From Pinus tabuliformis (lineage: Eukaryota > Streptophyta > Pinopsida > Pinales > Pinaceae): a stretch of 64,000 bases of DNA. Positions 21,698 through 33,844 of this stretch are shown piece by piece. A program made the translations under genes and the position numbers. Within the stretch, counting starts at the first letter, position 1. Every line of letters begins with the position of its first letter. The notes below the pieces were generated by a model. That model was not told the DNA's origin and made no database searches. It was given only the letters and a program-made list of their open reading frames with translations. The stretch is from contig CM062817.1 in assembly GCA_031772625.1 (NCBI GenBank), positions 952,280,842-952,344,841 of the forward strand, in the 5' to 3' direction.

Positions 21698-23000
21698 ATG
21701 GCTTTCAGAGTTGGAAGAGGACGAGGATGTGGTGGAAGAGGACGACCTGCTGCAAATGCTGAACTAATGGAAACAATAGAAGAGCTACGAGCTCGAGTGG
21801 ATGCATTAACTTCAGATATAAATATAGATGATGGAGATGTCAGTGAGCCCGAAATTGAAGCTACGAAAGAGGAGGAAACTGTACAGGTTGCTCCTGAGAT
21901 GAGGTTATTTTAGTCAGTATTGAAATCCACAGCCACGCCATGGAACCAATTAGTACCGATATATTAAGGAGGACTGAATCTAGAAGAATTGATCGACTGG
22001 ATTAACAGCATGGAGAAATTATTCGATTACGAGGAAACAGAAGATGAGAAGAAATTAAAGTTTGTTGTCACCAAGTTAAAAGGCCATGCAGCACTATGGT
22101 GGGATGGTGTGCAGGAAGAAAGGAAGAGACTTGGTAAGCAGCCAATCAAGAACTAGAGCCGAATGGTAGCAAAGTTAAGAGGTAAGTTCCTGCCAAGTAA
22201 TTATCAGCAAACGTTGTTTAGACAAATGCAAAATCTTAGACAGAGAGCTTTAACAGTAAAAGAATATACAGAAGAGTTTTATAAAGTAAGCATAAGAGCT
22301 GGAGAAGCCCAAGACACAGATGAGAAGGTGGCTAGATATATGAATGGCCTCAGGATGGACATTCAGGATGAGATAAGTTTGTTGTCTCCTAAAACAGTAG
22401 AGGAAGCTTATCAGATAGCACTGAAAGCTGAGGAAAAACTCATGAGGAAGCAGTCTACCAAAGGGAGAGGGACTTTCAGAGGAAAAGGAAGTCAAGGTGG
22501 TAGAGGAAGATCTACAACACCTAGAGATGGAGCTAGCAGTAGCTCAACCCAGCATGCACCCAGAGAAGGTGATGCAAGAGGCAGAGGGAGTTTTTCCAGA
22601 GGAAGAGGAGGCAGAGAATTAAGATGTTACAGATGTAACAAGATGGGACACAGAGCTTTTGAGTGCCCAGAGAATGCAGACATAAAGCAGAGGAATGCAA
22701 TTGTTGCTCCAGCTGAAAAAGAAGTACCAGCGAGGGCGGTAGCAGAAGAAGAAAATACACCAGAAAGAGGAGAATCTTTGGTGGTTAAGAAAGTCTTACT
22801 TAAGCCAATGAAGGAGGTGGTTGCTGAACCGCCACAAAGGAAAACTTTATTCAGGACAGTGTGCAAAGTCCAAGGGAAATGTTGCCAGATGATCATTGAT
22901 AGTGGCAGCACTGATAATTTGGTCTCTACAAAAGTAGTGGAGAAATTGAAGCTGAAGACAATGAAGCATCCAACACCTTATAAGGTGTCATGGCTACAAA
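21698..23000 (+). pseudogene. gag: Chromovirus copy 1: gag and protease
   Basis: The frame starts at ATG 21698 and stays in one register through the whole element. An Arg/Gly-rich N-terminus is followed by a coiled coil-like ELRARVDAL, the retrotransposon gag domain (LRQRALTVKEYTEEF at ~22225), an RG-rich stretch, and a zinc knuckle CYRCNKMGHRAFEC (~22625-22666). The aspartic protease has intact IIDSGSTDNLVS (~22891-22925). In-frame stops are TAG 21911, TAA 21965 and TAG 22154. Copy 2 has CAG, CAA and TGG at the corresponding places, so each is a single C-to-T or G-to-A change. Confidence 0.88.
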
Positions 23001-24740
23001 AGGGACATCAACTGTTGGTAAGTGAACAGTGTGAAGTGGAATTTCAAGTGGGCAAGTACAAAGATAAAATTGTTTGTGATGTGATGCCAATGGACGTGTG
23101 TCACATATTGCTTGGAAGACCTTGGCAATATGACAGAGGAGCCATACATGATGGGAAGAGAAACACCTACAAGCTTGGAAAGGATGGTGTAAATCATACA
23201 TTGTTGCCTTTGCAAGAAGAAGATGTACCGGGACAGAAGACTAGTCCAAAAACTCTGTTGCTTGGAGGGAAAGAATACCTGAAGCAGATTGAAGAAAATG
23301 AGGTAAACTTTGCTGTAATTTGCAAGCCCAAGGTAATATTGACTTCTACTAAAATTTCTGAATTACCCATTGAAATTCAAGAAATGCTGGAGAATTATTG
23401 TGATATTATTGTTGATGATTTGCCTAATGAATTATCGCCAATACGAAAAATCAGTCATCATATAGATTTGATTCCTGGAGCAAGGTTACCTAACAAAGCA
23501 GCATATAAAATGACTCCTGCATAAAATGAAGAAGTTAAGAAACAGGTGCAAGAATTTCTTGACAAGGGGTTGATCAAAGAAAGCCTGAGTCCTTGTGTAG
23601 TGCCAACAGTGCTGAGCCCGAAGAAAGATGGAGGCTGGAGAATGTGTACAGATTCAAGAGCCATCAATATGATTACAATCAGGTATAGATTTTCGTTACC
23701 CAGAATTGAAGATTTAATGGATTGCTTGTCTGGCGCAAAATATTTTTCAAAGTTAGATCTTAAAAGTGGCTATCATCAGATAAGGATAAGAGAAGGGGAT
23801 GAATGGAAAACCGCTTTTAAGACCAATGAAGGATTATATGAATGGAGAGTGATGCCTTTTGGGTTGTCCAATGCACCAAGTACATTCATGAGGCTTATGA
23901 ATGAAGTTCTTAAAGAATTCATTGGTAAATTTGTAATAGTATATTTTGACGATATATTAGTCTATAGCGGGTCGAAAGAGGAGCATTTGAGGCATTTACA
24001 TTATGTCTTACAGAAGCTACAGCAAGAAAAATTATTGTTGAATCTGAAGAAATTTTTATTCATGAAAGAGGAGCTGGTGTATTTGGGATTTGTTATCTCA
24101 GCTGAAGGATTAAAGATGGATCTAGAAAAGATCAAAGCAATTGTGGAGTGGCCTTCACCCAAGAGTATTTTTGAGGTAAGGAGTTTTCATGGTCTTGCTA
24201 GTTTTTACAGGAAATTCATTAAGAATTTTAGTAAGATTAATGCACCTATTATTGAGACCATAAAGAAGGATAAACAACCATTTAAGTGGACTGCTGAATC
24301 AGAGAGAAATTTTCAGCTGTTAAAGAGGAAAATAACTGAAAAGCCTGTTTTGGTTCTTCCTGATTTTAACAAAACTTTTCAAGTTAAGTGTGATGCCAGT
24401 GCAGAAGCAGTTGGAGGGGTTTTAAGCCAAGAAGATAGACCAATAGCTTATTTCAGTGAAAAGCTAAATGATGCCAAAAGGAAGTATTCTTCTTATGATA
24501 AGGAGTTTTATGTAGTTGTGTAGGCACTAAAGAAGTGGAGGCATTATTTAATGTCAAAAGAATTTATTCTTTATTCAGATAACCATGCATTGCAGTTTAT
24601 AATGCAGCAGCCAAAACTCAGCCAGAGACATGCTAAATGGGTAGAGTATCTTCAAGGCTTTCATTTTGTGTTGAAGCATATAACTGGACAATCAAACAAA
24701 GTGGCAGATGCCTTAAGTAGGAGAAGTGTATTGCTGCAAG
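23001..24740 (+). pseudogene. pol: Chromovirus copy 1: reverse transcriptase and RNase H
   Basis: The RT includes [33 protein letters not shown] with the first catalytic Asp, [15 protein letters not shown] and YFDDILVYS (23942-23968). The RNase H follows with [25 protein letters not shown] and, after a TAG at 24521-24523, LYSDNHALQ and HITGQSNKVADALSRR. A TAA lies at 23522-23524. Copy 2 has GAA and CAG at these two sites. There is no frameshift. Confidence 0.9.
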
Positions 24741-26236
24741 AAAGTCAAATCCAAGTGTTGGGTTTTGATTTTCTTAAAGAATTATATGAGACCGATTCAG
24801 ATTTTAAAGAGGCATTTGAGGCTTGTAAGAATCCTGTTTTGGCGGACAGGAGCAAGTGGCTGGATTATTTTATACAAGATGGACTGTTATTTAAAAAAAA
24901 TCAGCTGTGCATACCCAACTGTTCAATGAGAGAGAATTTAATCAAAGAGAAGCATAGTGGAGGACTTGCAGGACATTTTGGTAGAGAGAAGACCTTTGAA
25001 CAGCTCAACAGATTTTACTTCTGGCCGAAAATGAAATCTGAAGTAGAGAAGTATGTAAGAAATTGTAAAGTCTGCCAGTATGCAAAAGGAAGGAGCCAGA
25101 ACACAGGGTTGTATATTCCACTGCCAATTCCAGATAGGCCTTGGGATATGGTAAGTATGGATTTTGTGCTAGGATTGCCAAAGACTCAAAGAGGCTATGA
25201 TTCAATTTTTGTTGTAGTGGACATATTTTCAAAAATGGCACACTTTATTCCATGTTATAAAACTAGTGATGCTTCTCATATTGCTAACTTATTTTTTAAA
25301 GAAATTGTAAGATTACATGGATTGCCCAAAAGCATTGTTTCAGACAGGGATTCAAAGTTCGTTGGACATTTCTGGAGAACACTATGGAAGAAGCTGGGAA
25401 CTAAATTAAATTTCAGTTCTGCCTATCATCCACAAACTGATGGACAGACTGAAGTTGTGAACAGAAGTTTAGGCAATCTTTTGAGGAGCTTTACTGCAGA
25501 ACATCCAAAGCAATGGGATCAAGTGTTACCACAAGTTGAATATGCATATAATGACTCACCAAACAAGAGCACAGGACAGAGCCCATTCCATATTGTTTAT
25601 GGAATGCACCCAAGGGGAATATCTGAATTAAGGAATTTGGGAAAAGAAGAAGTGAGAAGTGGAGAAGGTGAAGACTTTGCTTCAAGAATGCAGGCGATAC
25701 ATGAACAGGTGAAACAACAGCTACAGGATAGAAACATTCAATATAAAACCAGAGCTGACATGAGGAGAAGAGAAATGAATTTTGAAGTTGGAGAGTTGGT
25801 TTTCGCACACCTCAGAAAGGAGAGATTTCCAAAGGGAGCATGTAATAAGTTAAAATCCAAGAAAATTGGGCCATGCAGGATACTGAGAAAGTTCTCTGTA
25901 AACGCTTATGAGATTGAATTACCACCTAGTGTGGGAATATCACCAATTTTTAATGTTGCAGACTTGTACAAGTATGAGAATGAAGCTACAGATGATACAG
26001 CACAGGATCAAGAGACTTCAGAGATTGACTGGGTAAAACAGTTACCCACAGCCAAGAATTTACAGCCAGAAAGAATTCTGGATAAGAAAGTGTATAAGAA
26101 GACAAGGGCATGAGAGTATTTCCAGTATCTGGTGAAATGGAAGGGACAGCCGATTGCTGAAGCTACTTGGGTTACAGAAGACATTCTACCGAAATTGGGC
26201 AAATCTGTAGATGAGCTCATGGACAAGAGCCCATGA
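24741..26236 (+). pseudogene. pol: Chromovirus copy 1: integrase with chromodomain
   Basis: The order is an H2C2 zinc module (HSGGLAGHFGREKT ... CKVCQYAKG, ~24955-25095), a core with Asp in SMDFVLGLPK, Asp in SDRDSKFVG and Glu in GQTEVVNRS, and a C-terminal domain. After a TGA at 26111-26113 comes a chromodomain, EYFQYLVKWKGQ..AEATWV. Chromodomains are thought to steer such elements to marked heterochromatin. The stop sits just before the chromodomain, where copy 2 reads CGA. Pol ends at TGA 26234-26236, 21 bases before LTR 2. Confidence 0.9.
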
Positions 26237-26257
26237 AGAATTTTGTCCTCAGGAGTC

Positions 26258-27754
26258 TAATGCGGGAGCATGTGACTCAGAGGGGAAAAATCTTCCAAAT
26301 TATTCCAAAAATCCAAAAAAATCTACAGGCAAGGGAGTGGGGTCCTTTAGCCTGCAATTTCTATGTTTTTTAGTTAAAAGATAGAATAGAATCTAGCAAT
26401 AAAACATGTTATTTATGCTCAGCTGTAACAAAGCTTTTCAAGCTTTAAATCATTATGTAAAGCATGCTTTTCTTTGTATCAGATAAGGACCGAGAAGGCC
26501 TATCCTTAGTTATAAATAAAGAGGCAGCGAAGCTCTAAAGGGGGAGAGAAGGAGGAGTGAGGCCACAACATTATTATTAAACTTCCTCTCGGCATGTGCA
26601 TGCATAGATTATTGTATCGTGCCTTAACAGTGTTAATTAGTTATTGTTTTCCGCATGTCGCCCATACTGTGTAGTTAACCATTGGAATCATCTTCTCTTT
26701 CAATTATGCTTTTACAAGCTTTAACTCTTAATTTTATAATTGCGCATATATTTCTGAGAATTCTTGCAATTTTTCATTAAAGTGGCTGTAGCGGGAGTGA
26801 ATTATTATAATTATAAGTTCTTACCCATATCGGGTCCGAACCCATATCGGCGTCGGAGAGAACCTTTGGAACACTTAGTTGTGCACTCCGAATTTCCGGA
26901 GCCGATTTGTTATAGAGGCCGGTGTATAAAGCTTTTCGGGTCCAAAAGGATTCCATAGCGCAAAACCTCCGACTGAGCCTTCCATATCCGGAGCCGAAGT
27001 CATATAAATTACGATATATTTATCGCCGGGTCCGTCATTTCGGAGGTGGGAGAATTGTTAATTGTGGCGACCGCCGAAAAGCGGACCCGCCGAAATTATA
27101 AAGGCAGTGTATATAAGTGGATCGGGTCCGCAGAGGCCTTGAAAGATCCGGACCCGAAATATTTATAGGGCAGTTCGGAAGGAGGCATCAGGTCCGTTAG
27201 TTCGGAGGAGGAGATCATTTGGTTGGAGCAACTGCCGATACATGTATCGGACCCGAACTCAACATAGGGGGGAATATATATATACATCGGGTCCGTAATA
27301 TATCGGAGCCTGTGTTCCATTGCAAAGCCGCCGATAGTGATCGTCGATGCGATATCGCATCGGGGAAAAGATAAAAGAGACATTATAAAGCGGGATTATG
27401 TTATAAGGTAATTCTTTGGAATTACTACCCGATAGTGTGTGTGTAAGTCCTTCCTTTGCAAGCCTCGATAGTGTTGTAGAGCCTTCGATAGTGTGTTGGC
27501 GTAATTCTTTTAGAATTACCGCCGATACAAATAAAGCCACTGTTTTAGCCAATAGCACTTGGGCAATTCTTTTAAGAATTTTCCAATACAGCCACTATGT
27601 GTTAACGAAGTCAGATTAGGGGGTTGTTAAATAAAGAAATGAATATGTCAGTTTAATGACTGATACGCCTGAATAAAGGGAAGTTGATCAGAACATTGAA
27701 GAACTTGCTTGCATATTAGAGAGATTGTCTCTAACGCCTGCACGCTCACCATCA
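26258..27754 (+). repeat. Chromovirus LTR 2 (middle, 1497 bp)
   Basis: It starts TAATGCGGG, where LTRs 1 and 3 have TGATGCGGG, so its terminal TG is mutated. It is flanked on both sides by internal sequence with no target duplication. The TATA box is at 26511-26518 and the palindrome at 27345-27362. It serves as 3' LTR of the first internal region and 5' LTR of the second. Confidence 0.92.
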
Positions 27755-27758
27755 TTAG

Positions 27759-27770
27759 TGGTATCAGAGC
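27759..27770 (+). promoter_or_regulatory. Primer binding site of chromovirus internal region 2
   Basis: TGGTATCAGAGC follows LTR 2 with the same four-base gap as in copy 1. Confidence 0.88.
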
Positions 27771-27811
27771 CATCAACTGACATTCAATTGAATCTCAGAA
27801 GCGGAAGAAGG

Positions 27812-29130
27812 ATGGCTTTTAGAGTTGGAAGAGGATGAGGACGTGGTGGAAGAGGACGACCTCCTACAAATGTTGAACTAATGGAAACAGTAGAAGAGCT
27901 GCGAGCTCGAGTGGATGCATTAACTTCAGATAGAAATATAGATGATGGAGATGTCAGTGAGCCCGAAATTGAAGCTGCGGAACAGGAGGAAACTGTACAG
28001 GTTACTCCTGAGATGAGGTTCTTTCAGTCAGTATTGAAATCCACAGCCAGACCATGGAACCAATTAGTACCGATATATCAAGGAGGACTGAATCCAGAAG
28101 AATTGATCGACTGGATTAACAGCATGGAGAAATTCTTCGATTACGAGGAAACATAAGATGAGAAGAAAGTAAAGTTTGTTGTCACCAAGTTAAAAGGCCA
28201 TGCAGCACTATGGTGGGATGGTGTGCAGGCAGAAAGGAAGAGACTTGGTAAGCAGCCAACGAAGAACTGGAGCCGAACGGTAGCAAAGTTAAGAGGTAAG
28301 TTCTTTCCAAGTAATTATCAGCAAACATTGTTTAGACAAATGCAAAATCTTAGACAGAGAGCTTTAACAGTAAAAGAATATACATAAGAGTTTTATAAAG
28401 TAAGCATAAGAGCTGGAGAAGCCCAAGACACAGATGGGAAGGTGGCTAGATATATGAATGGCCTCAGGATGGAAATTCAGGATGAGATAAGTTTGTTGTC
28501 TCCTAAAACAGTAGAGGAAGCTTATCAGATAGCGCTGAAAGCTGAGGAAAAACTCATGAGGAAGCAGTCTGCCAAAGGGAGAGGGACTTTTAGAGGAAAG
28601 GGAAGTCAAGGTGGTAGAGGAAGATCGATAGCACCTAGACATGGAGCTAGCAGTAGCTCAACCCAGCATGCACCCAGATAAGGTGATGCAAGAGGCAGAG
28701 GGAGTTTTTCCAGAGGAAGAGGAGGCAGAGGAAGAGGCAGAGAATTAAGATGTTATAGATGTAACAAGCTGGGACAGAGAGCTTTTGAGTGCCCAGAGAA
28801 TGCAGACATAAAGTAGAGGAATGCAATTGTTGCTCCAGCTGAAAAAGAAGCACCAACGACAGCGGTAGCAGAAGAAGAAAATACACCAGAAAGAGGAGAA
28901 TCTCTGGTGGTTAACAAAGTCTTACTTAAGCCAATGAAGGAGGTGGTTGCTAAACCGCCACAAAGGAAAACTTTATTCAGGACAGTGTGCAAAGTCCAAG
29001 GAAAATGTTGCCAGATGATCATTGATAGTGGCAGCACTGATAATTTGGTCTCTATAGAAGTAGTGGAGAAATTGAAGCTGAAGACAATGAAGCATCCAAC
29101 ACCTTATAAGGTGTCATGGTTACAAAAGGG
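27812..29130 (+). pseudogene. gag: Chromovirus copy 2: gag and protease
   Basis: This is colinear with copy 1, starting at ATG 27812. It carries its own stops: TGA near 27836 (CGA in copy 1), TAA near 28154, TAA near 28385, TAA near 28679 and TAG near 28814. None is shared with copy 1. A 12-bp insertion adds one GRGR-type repeat before the zinc knuckle, which reads CYRCNKLGQRAFEC with Gln in place of the zinc-binding His. The protease IIDSGSTDNLVS is intact (~29017-29050). Confidence 0.88.
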
Positions 29131-30860
29131 TCATCAACTGTTGGTAAGTGAACAATGTGAAGTGGAATTTCAAGTGGGCAAGTACAAAGATAAAATTGTT
29201 TGTGATGTGATGCCAATGGACGTGTGTCACATATTGATTGGAAGACCTTGGCAATATGACAGAGGAGCCATACATGATGGGAAGAGAAACACCTACAAGT
29301 TTGGAAAGGATGGTGTAAATCATACATTGTTGCCTTTGCAAGAAGAAGATGTACCGGGACAGAAGACTAGTCCAAAAACTCTGTTGCTTGTAGGGAAAGA
29401 ATACTTGAAGCAGATTGAAGAAAATGAGGTAAACTTTACTATAATTTGCAAGCCCAAGGTAATATTGACTTCTACTAAAATTTCTGAATTACCCATTGAA
29501 ATTCAAGAAATGCTGGAGAATTATTGTGATATTATTGTTGATGATTTGCCTAATGAATTACCGCCAATACGAAAAATCAGTCATCATATAGATTTGATTC
29601 CTGGAGCAAGCTTACCTAACAAAGCAGCATATAGAATGACTCCTGCAGAAAATGAAGAAGTTAAGAAACAGGTGCAAGAATTGCTGGACAAGGGGTTGAT
29701 CAAAGAAAGCTTGAGTCCTTGTGTAGTGCCAACAGAGCTGAGCCCGAAGAAAGATGGAGGCTGGAGAATGTGTACAGATTCAAGAGCCATCAATAACATT
29801 ACAATCATGTATAGATTTTCGTTACCCAGAATTGAAGATTTAATGGATTGCTTGTCTGGCGCAAAATAAGGATAAGAGAAGGGGATGAATGGATAACCGC
29901 TTTTAAGACCAATGAAGGATTATATGACTGAAGAGTGATGCCTTTTGGGTTGTCCAATGCACCAAGTACATTCATGAGGCTTATGAATGAAGTTCTTAAA
30001 GAATTCATTGGTAAATTTGTAATAGTATATCTGGACGATATATTAGTCTATAGTAGGTCCAAAGAGGAGCATTTGAGGCATTTACATTATGTCTTACAGA
30101 AGCTACAGCAAGAAAAATTATTGTTGAATCTGAAGAAATGTTTATTCATGAAAGAGGAGTTGGTGTATTTGGGATTTGTTATCTCAGCTGAAGGATTAAA
30201 GATGGATCTAGAAAAGATCAAAGCAAATGTGGAGTGGCCTTCACCCAAGAGTATTTTTGAGGTAAGGAGTTTTCATGGTCTTGCTAGTTTTTACAGGAAA
30301 TTCATTAAGAATTTTAGTAAGATTAATGCACCTATTATTGAGACAATAAAGAAGGATAAACAACCATTTAAGTGGACTGCTGAAGCAGAGAGAAATTTTC
30401 AGCTGTTTAAGAGGAAAATAACTGAAAAGCCTGTTTTGGTTCTTCCTGATTTTAACAAAACTTTTCAAGTTAAGTGTGATGCTAGCGCAGAAGCAATTGG
30501 AGGGGTTTTAAGCCAAGAAGATAGACCAATAGCTTATTTCAGTGAAATGCTAAATGATGCCAAAAGGAAGTATTCTTCATATGGTAAGGAGTTTTATGCA
30601 GTTGTGCAGGCATTAAAGAAGTGGAGGCATTATTTAATGTGAAAAGAATTTATTCTTTATTCAGATAACCATGCATTGCAGTTTATAATGCAGTAGCCAA
30701 ATCTCAGGCAGAGACATGCTAAATGGGTAGAGTATCTTCAAGGCTTTCATTTTGTGTTGAAGCATATAATTGGACAATCAAACAAAGTGGCAGATGCCTT
30801 AAGTAGGAGAAGTGTATTGCTGCAAGAAAGTCAAATCCAAGTGTTGGGTTTTGATTTTCT
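29131..30860 (+). pseudogene. pol: Chromovirus copy 2: reverse transcriptase and RNase H, 40-bp deletion
   Basis: The frame continues to about 29866, where 40 bases present in copy 1 are missing. This removes the [13 protein letters not shown] block with the first catalytic Asp of the RT and shifts the frame. The domain resumes in another register with [15 protein letters not shown] and YLDDILVYS (30028-30054). The RNase H is colinear with copy 1 and broken by a TGA near 30640 and a TAG near 30693. Confidence 0.9.
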
Positions 30861-32322
30861 TAAAGAATTATATGAGACCGATTCAGATTTTATAGAGGCA
30901 TTTGAGGCTTGTAAGAATCCTGTTTTGGCGGACACGAGCAAGTGGCTGGATTATTTTATACAAGATGGACTGTTATTTAAAAAAAATCAGTTGTGCATAC
31001 CCAACTGTTCAATGAGAGAGAATTTAATCAAAGAGAAGCATAGTGGAGGACTTGCAGGACATTTTGGTAGAGAAAAGACCTTTGAATAGCTCAACAGATT
31101 TTACTTCTGGCCGAAAATGAAATCTGAAGTAGAGAAGTATGTAAGAAATTGTAAATTCTGCCAGTATGCAAAAGGAAGGAACCAGAACACAGGGTTGTAT
31201 ATTCCACTGCGAATTCCAGATAGGCCTTGGGATATGGTAAGTATGGATTTTGTGCTAGGATTGCCAAAGACTCAAAGAGGCTATGATTCAATTTTTGTTG
31301 TAGTGGATAGATTTTCAAAAATGGTACATTGTATTCCATGTTATAAAACTAGTGATGGTTCTCGTATTGCTAACTTGTTTTTTAAAGAAATTGTAAGATT
31401 ACATGGATTGCCCAAAAGCATTGTTTCAGACAGAGATTCAAAGTTCGTTGGACATTTCTGGAGAACACTATGGAAGAAGCTGGGAACTAAATTAAATTTC
31501 AGTTCTGCCTATCATCCACAAACTGATGGACAGACTGAAGTTGTGAACAGAAGTTTAGGCAATCTTTTGAGGAGCTTTACTATAGAACATCCAAAGCAAT
31601 GGGATCAAGTGTTACCACAAGTTGAATATGCATATAATGACTCACCAAATAGGAGCACTAGACAGAGCCCATTCCATATTGTTTATGGAATGCACCCAAG
31701 GGGAATATCTGAATTAAGGAATTTGGGAAAAGAAGAAGTGAGAAGCGTAGAAGGTGAATACTTTGCTTCAAGAATGCAGGCGATACATGAACAGGTGAAA
31801 CAGCAGCTACAGGACAGCAACATTCAATATAAAACTAGAGCTGACATGAGGAGAAGAGAAATGAATTTTGAAGTTGGAGACTTGGTTTTAGCACACCTCA
31901 GAAAGGAGAGATTTCCAAAGGGAGCATATAATAAGTTAAAATCCAAGAAAACTGGGCCATGCAGGATACTGAGAAAGTTCTCTGCAAACGCTTATGAGAT
32001 TGAATTACCACCTAGTGTGGGAATATCACCAATTTTTTATGTTGTAGACTTTTACAAGTATGAGAATGAAGCTACAGATGATACAGCACAGGATCAAGAG
32101 ACTTCAGAGATTGACTGGGTAAAACAATTACCCACAGCCAAGAATTTACAGCCAGAAAGAATTCTGGACAAGAAAGTGTATAAGAAGACAAGGGCACGAG
32201 AGTATTTCCAGTATCTGGTGAAATGGAAGGGATAGCCGATCGCTGAAGCTACTTGGGTTACAGAAGACATTCTACAGAAATTGGGCAAATCTGTAGATGA
32301 GCTCATGGATAGGAGCCCATGA
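30861..32322 (+). pseudogene. pol: Chromovirus copy 2: integrase with chromodomain
   Basis: The H2C2 module is interrupted by a TAG at 31087-31089 (CAG in copy 1). The DDE core is intact over 31117-31700: MDFVLG, SDRDSKF and GQTEVVNRS. The chromodomain EYFQYLVKWKG is in frame but is followed by a TAG near 32233, where copy 1 has CAG. Pol ends at TGA 32320-32322. Stops in the two copies fall at different places. Confidence 0.9.
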
Positions 32323-32343
32323 AGAATTTTGTCCTCAGGAGTC

Positions 32344-33844
32344 TGATGCGGGAGCATGTGACTCAGAGGGGAAAAATCTTCGAAATTATTCCAAAAATCC
32401 AAAAAAATCTACAGGCAAGGGAGTGGGGTCCTTTAGCCTGCAATTTATATGTTTTTTAGTTAAAAGATAGAATAGAATCTAGCAATAAAACATGTTATTT
32501 ATGCTCAGCTGTAACAAAGCTTTTCAAGCTTTAAATCATTCTGTAAAGCATGCTTTTCTTTGTATCGGATAAGGACCGAGAAGGCCTATACTTAGTTATA
32601 AATAAAGAGGCAGCGAAGCTCTAAAGGGGGAGAGAAGGAGGAGCGAGGCAACAACATTATTATTAAACTTCCTCTCGGCGTGTGCATGCATAGATTATTG
32701 TATCGTTCCTTAACAGTGTTAATTAGTTATTGTTTTCCGCATGTCGCCCATACTGTGTAGTTAACCATTGGAATCATCTTCTCTTTCAATTATGCTTATA
32801 CAGGCTTTAACTCTTAATTTATAATTGCGCATATATTTCTGAGAATTCTTGCAATTTTTCATTAAAGTGTCTGTAGTGGGAGTGAATTATTATAATTATA
32901 AGTTCTTACCCATATCAGGTCCGAACCCATATCGGCGTTGGAGAGAACCTTTGGAACACTTAGTTTTGCACTCCGAATTTCCGGAGCCGATTTGTTATAG
33001 AGGCTGGTGTATAAAGCTTTTCGGGTCCGAAAGGATCCCATAGCGCAAAACCTTCGACTGAGCCTTCCATATCCGGAGCCGAAGTCGTATAAATTACGTT
33101 ATATTTATCGCCGGGTCCGTCATTTCGGAGGTGGGAGAATTGTTAATTGTGGCGACCACCGAAAAGCGGACCCGCCGAAATTATAAAGGCAGTGTATATA
33201 AGTGGATTGGGTCCGTAGAGGCCTTGAAAGATCCGGACCCAAAATCTTTATAGGGCAGTTCGGAAGGAGGCATCGGGTCCGTTAGTTCGGAGGAGGAGAT
33301 CATTTGGTTGGAGCGACTGCCGATACATGTATCGGACCCGAACTCAACATAGGGGGGAATATATATATATATATACGTCGGGTCCGTAATATATCGGAGC
33401 ATGTGTTCCATTGCAAAGCCGTCGATAGTGATCGCCGATGCGATATCGCATCGGGGAAAAGATAAAAGAGACATTATAAAGCGGGATTATGTTATAAGAT
33501 AATTCTGTGGAATTACTACCCGATAGTGTGTGCGTAAGTCCTTCCTTTGCAAGCCTCGATAGTGTTGTAAAGCCTCCGATAGTGTGTTGGCGTAATTATT
33601 TTAGAATTACCGCCGATACAAATAAAGCCACTGTTTTAGCCAATAGCACTTGGGCAATTCTTTTAAGAATTTTCCAATACAGCCACTATGTGTTAACAAA
33701 GTCAGATTAGGGTTTGTTAAAGAAAGAAATGAATATGTCAGTTTAATGACTGATACGCCTGAAGAAAGGGAAGTTGATCAGAACATTGAAGAACTTGCTT
33801 GCAGATTAGAGAGATTGTCTCTAACGCCTGCACGCTCACCATCA
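32344..33844 (+). repeat. Chromovirus LTR 3 (1501 bp)
   Basis: It starts TGATGCGGG and ends CACCATCA, followed by GGTTA (33845-33849), which matches the bases before LTR 1. The palindrome is 20 bp here (33435-33454). Several CGGGTCCG motifs of LTR 1 are mutated here, for example CAGGTCCG and TGGGTCCG. Confidence 0.92.

Larger units (their letters stand above)
20143..33844 (+). mobile_element. Composite chromovirus (Ty3/gypsy): LTR-internal-LTR-internal-LTR
   Basis: There are three LTRs (20143-21640, 26258-27754 and 32344-33844, 1497-1501 bp) and two internal regions (21641-26257 and 27755-32343), all in the same direction. The whole is flanked by one target duplication, GGTTA at 20138-20142 and 33845-33849, with none at the internal joints. 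RT-RNase H precedes integrase and a chromodomain ends pol, which makes it a chromovirus. The internal copies differ in length by 28 bases, fully explained by a 40-bp deletion and a 12-bp insertion in the second. Unequal recombination between LTRs is the simplest origin. Confidence 0.93.

Noticed and set aside
20143-33844. Two independent chromovirus insertions side by side
   Set aside because: The middle LTR is shared and has no target duplication. Two insertions would give four LTRs or duplications at the inner edges.
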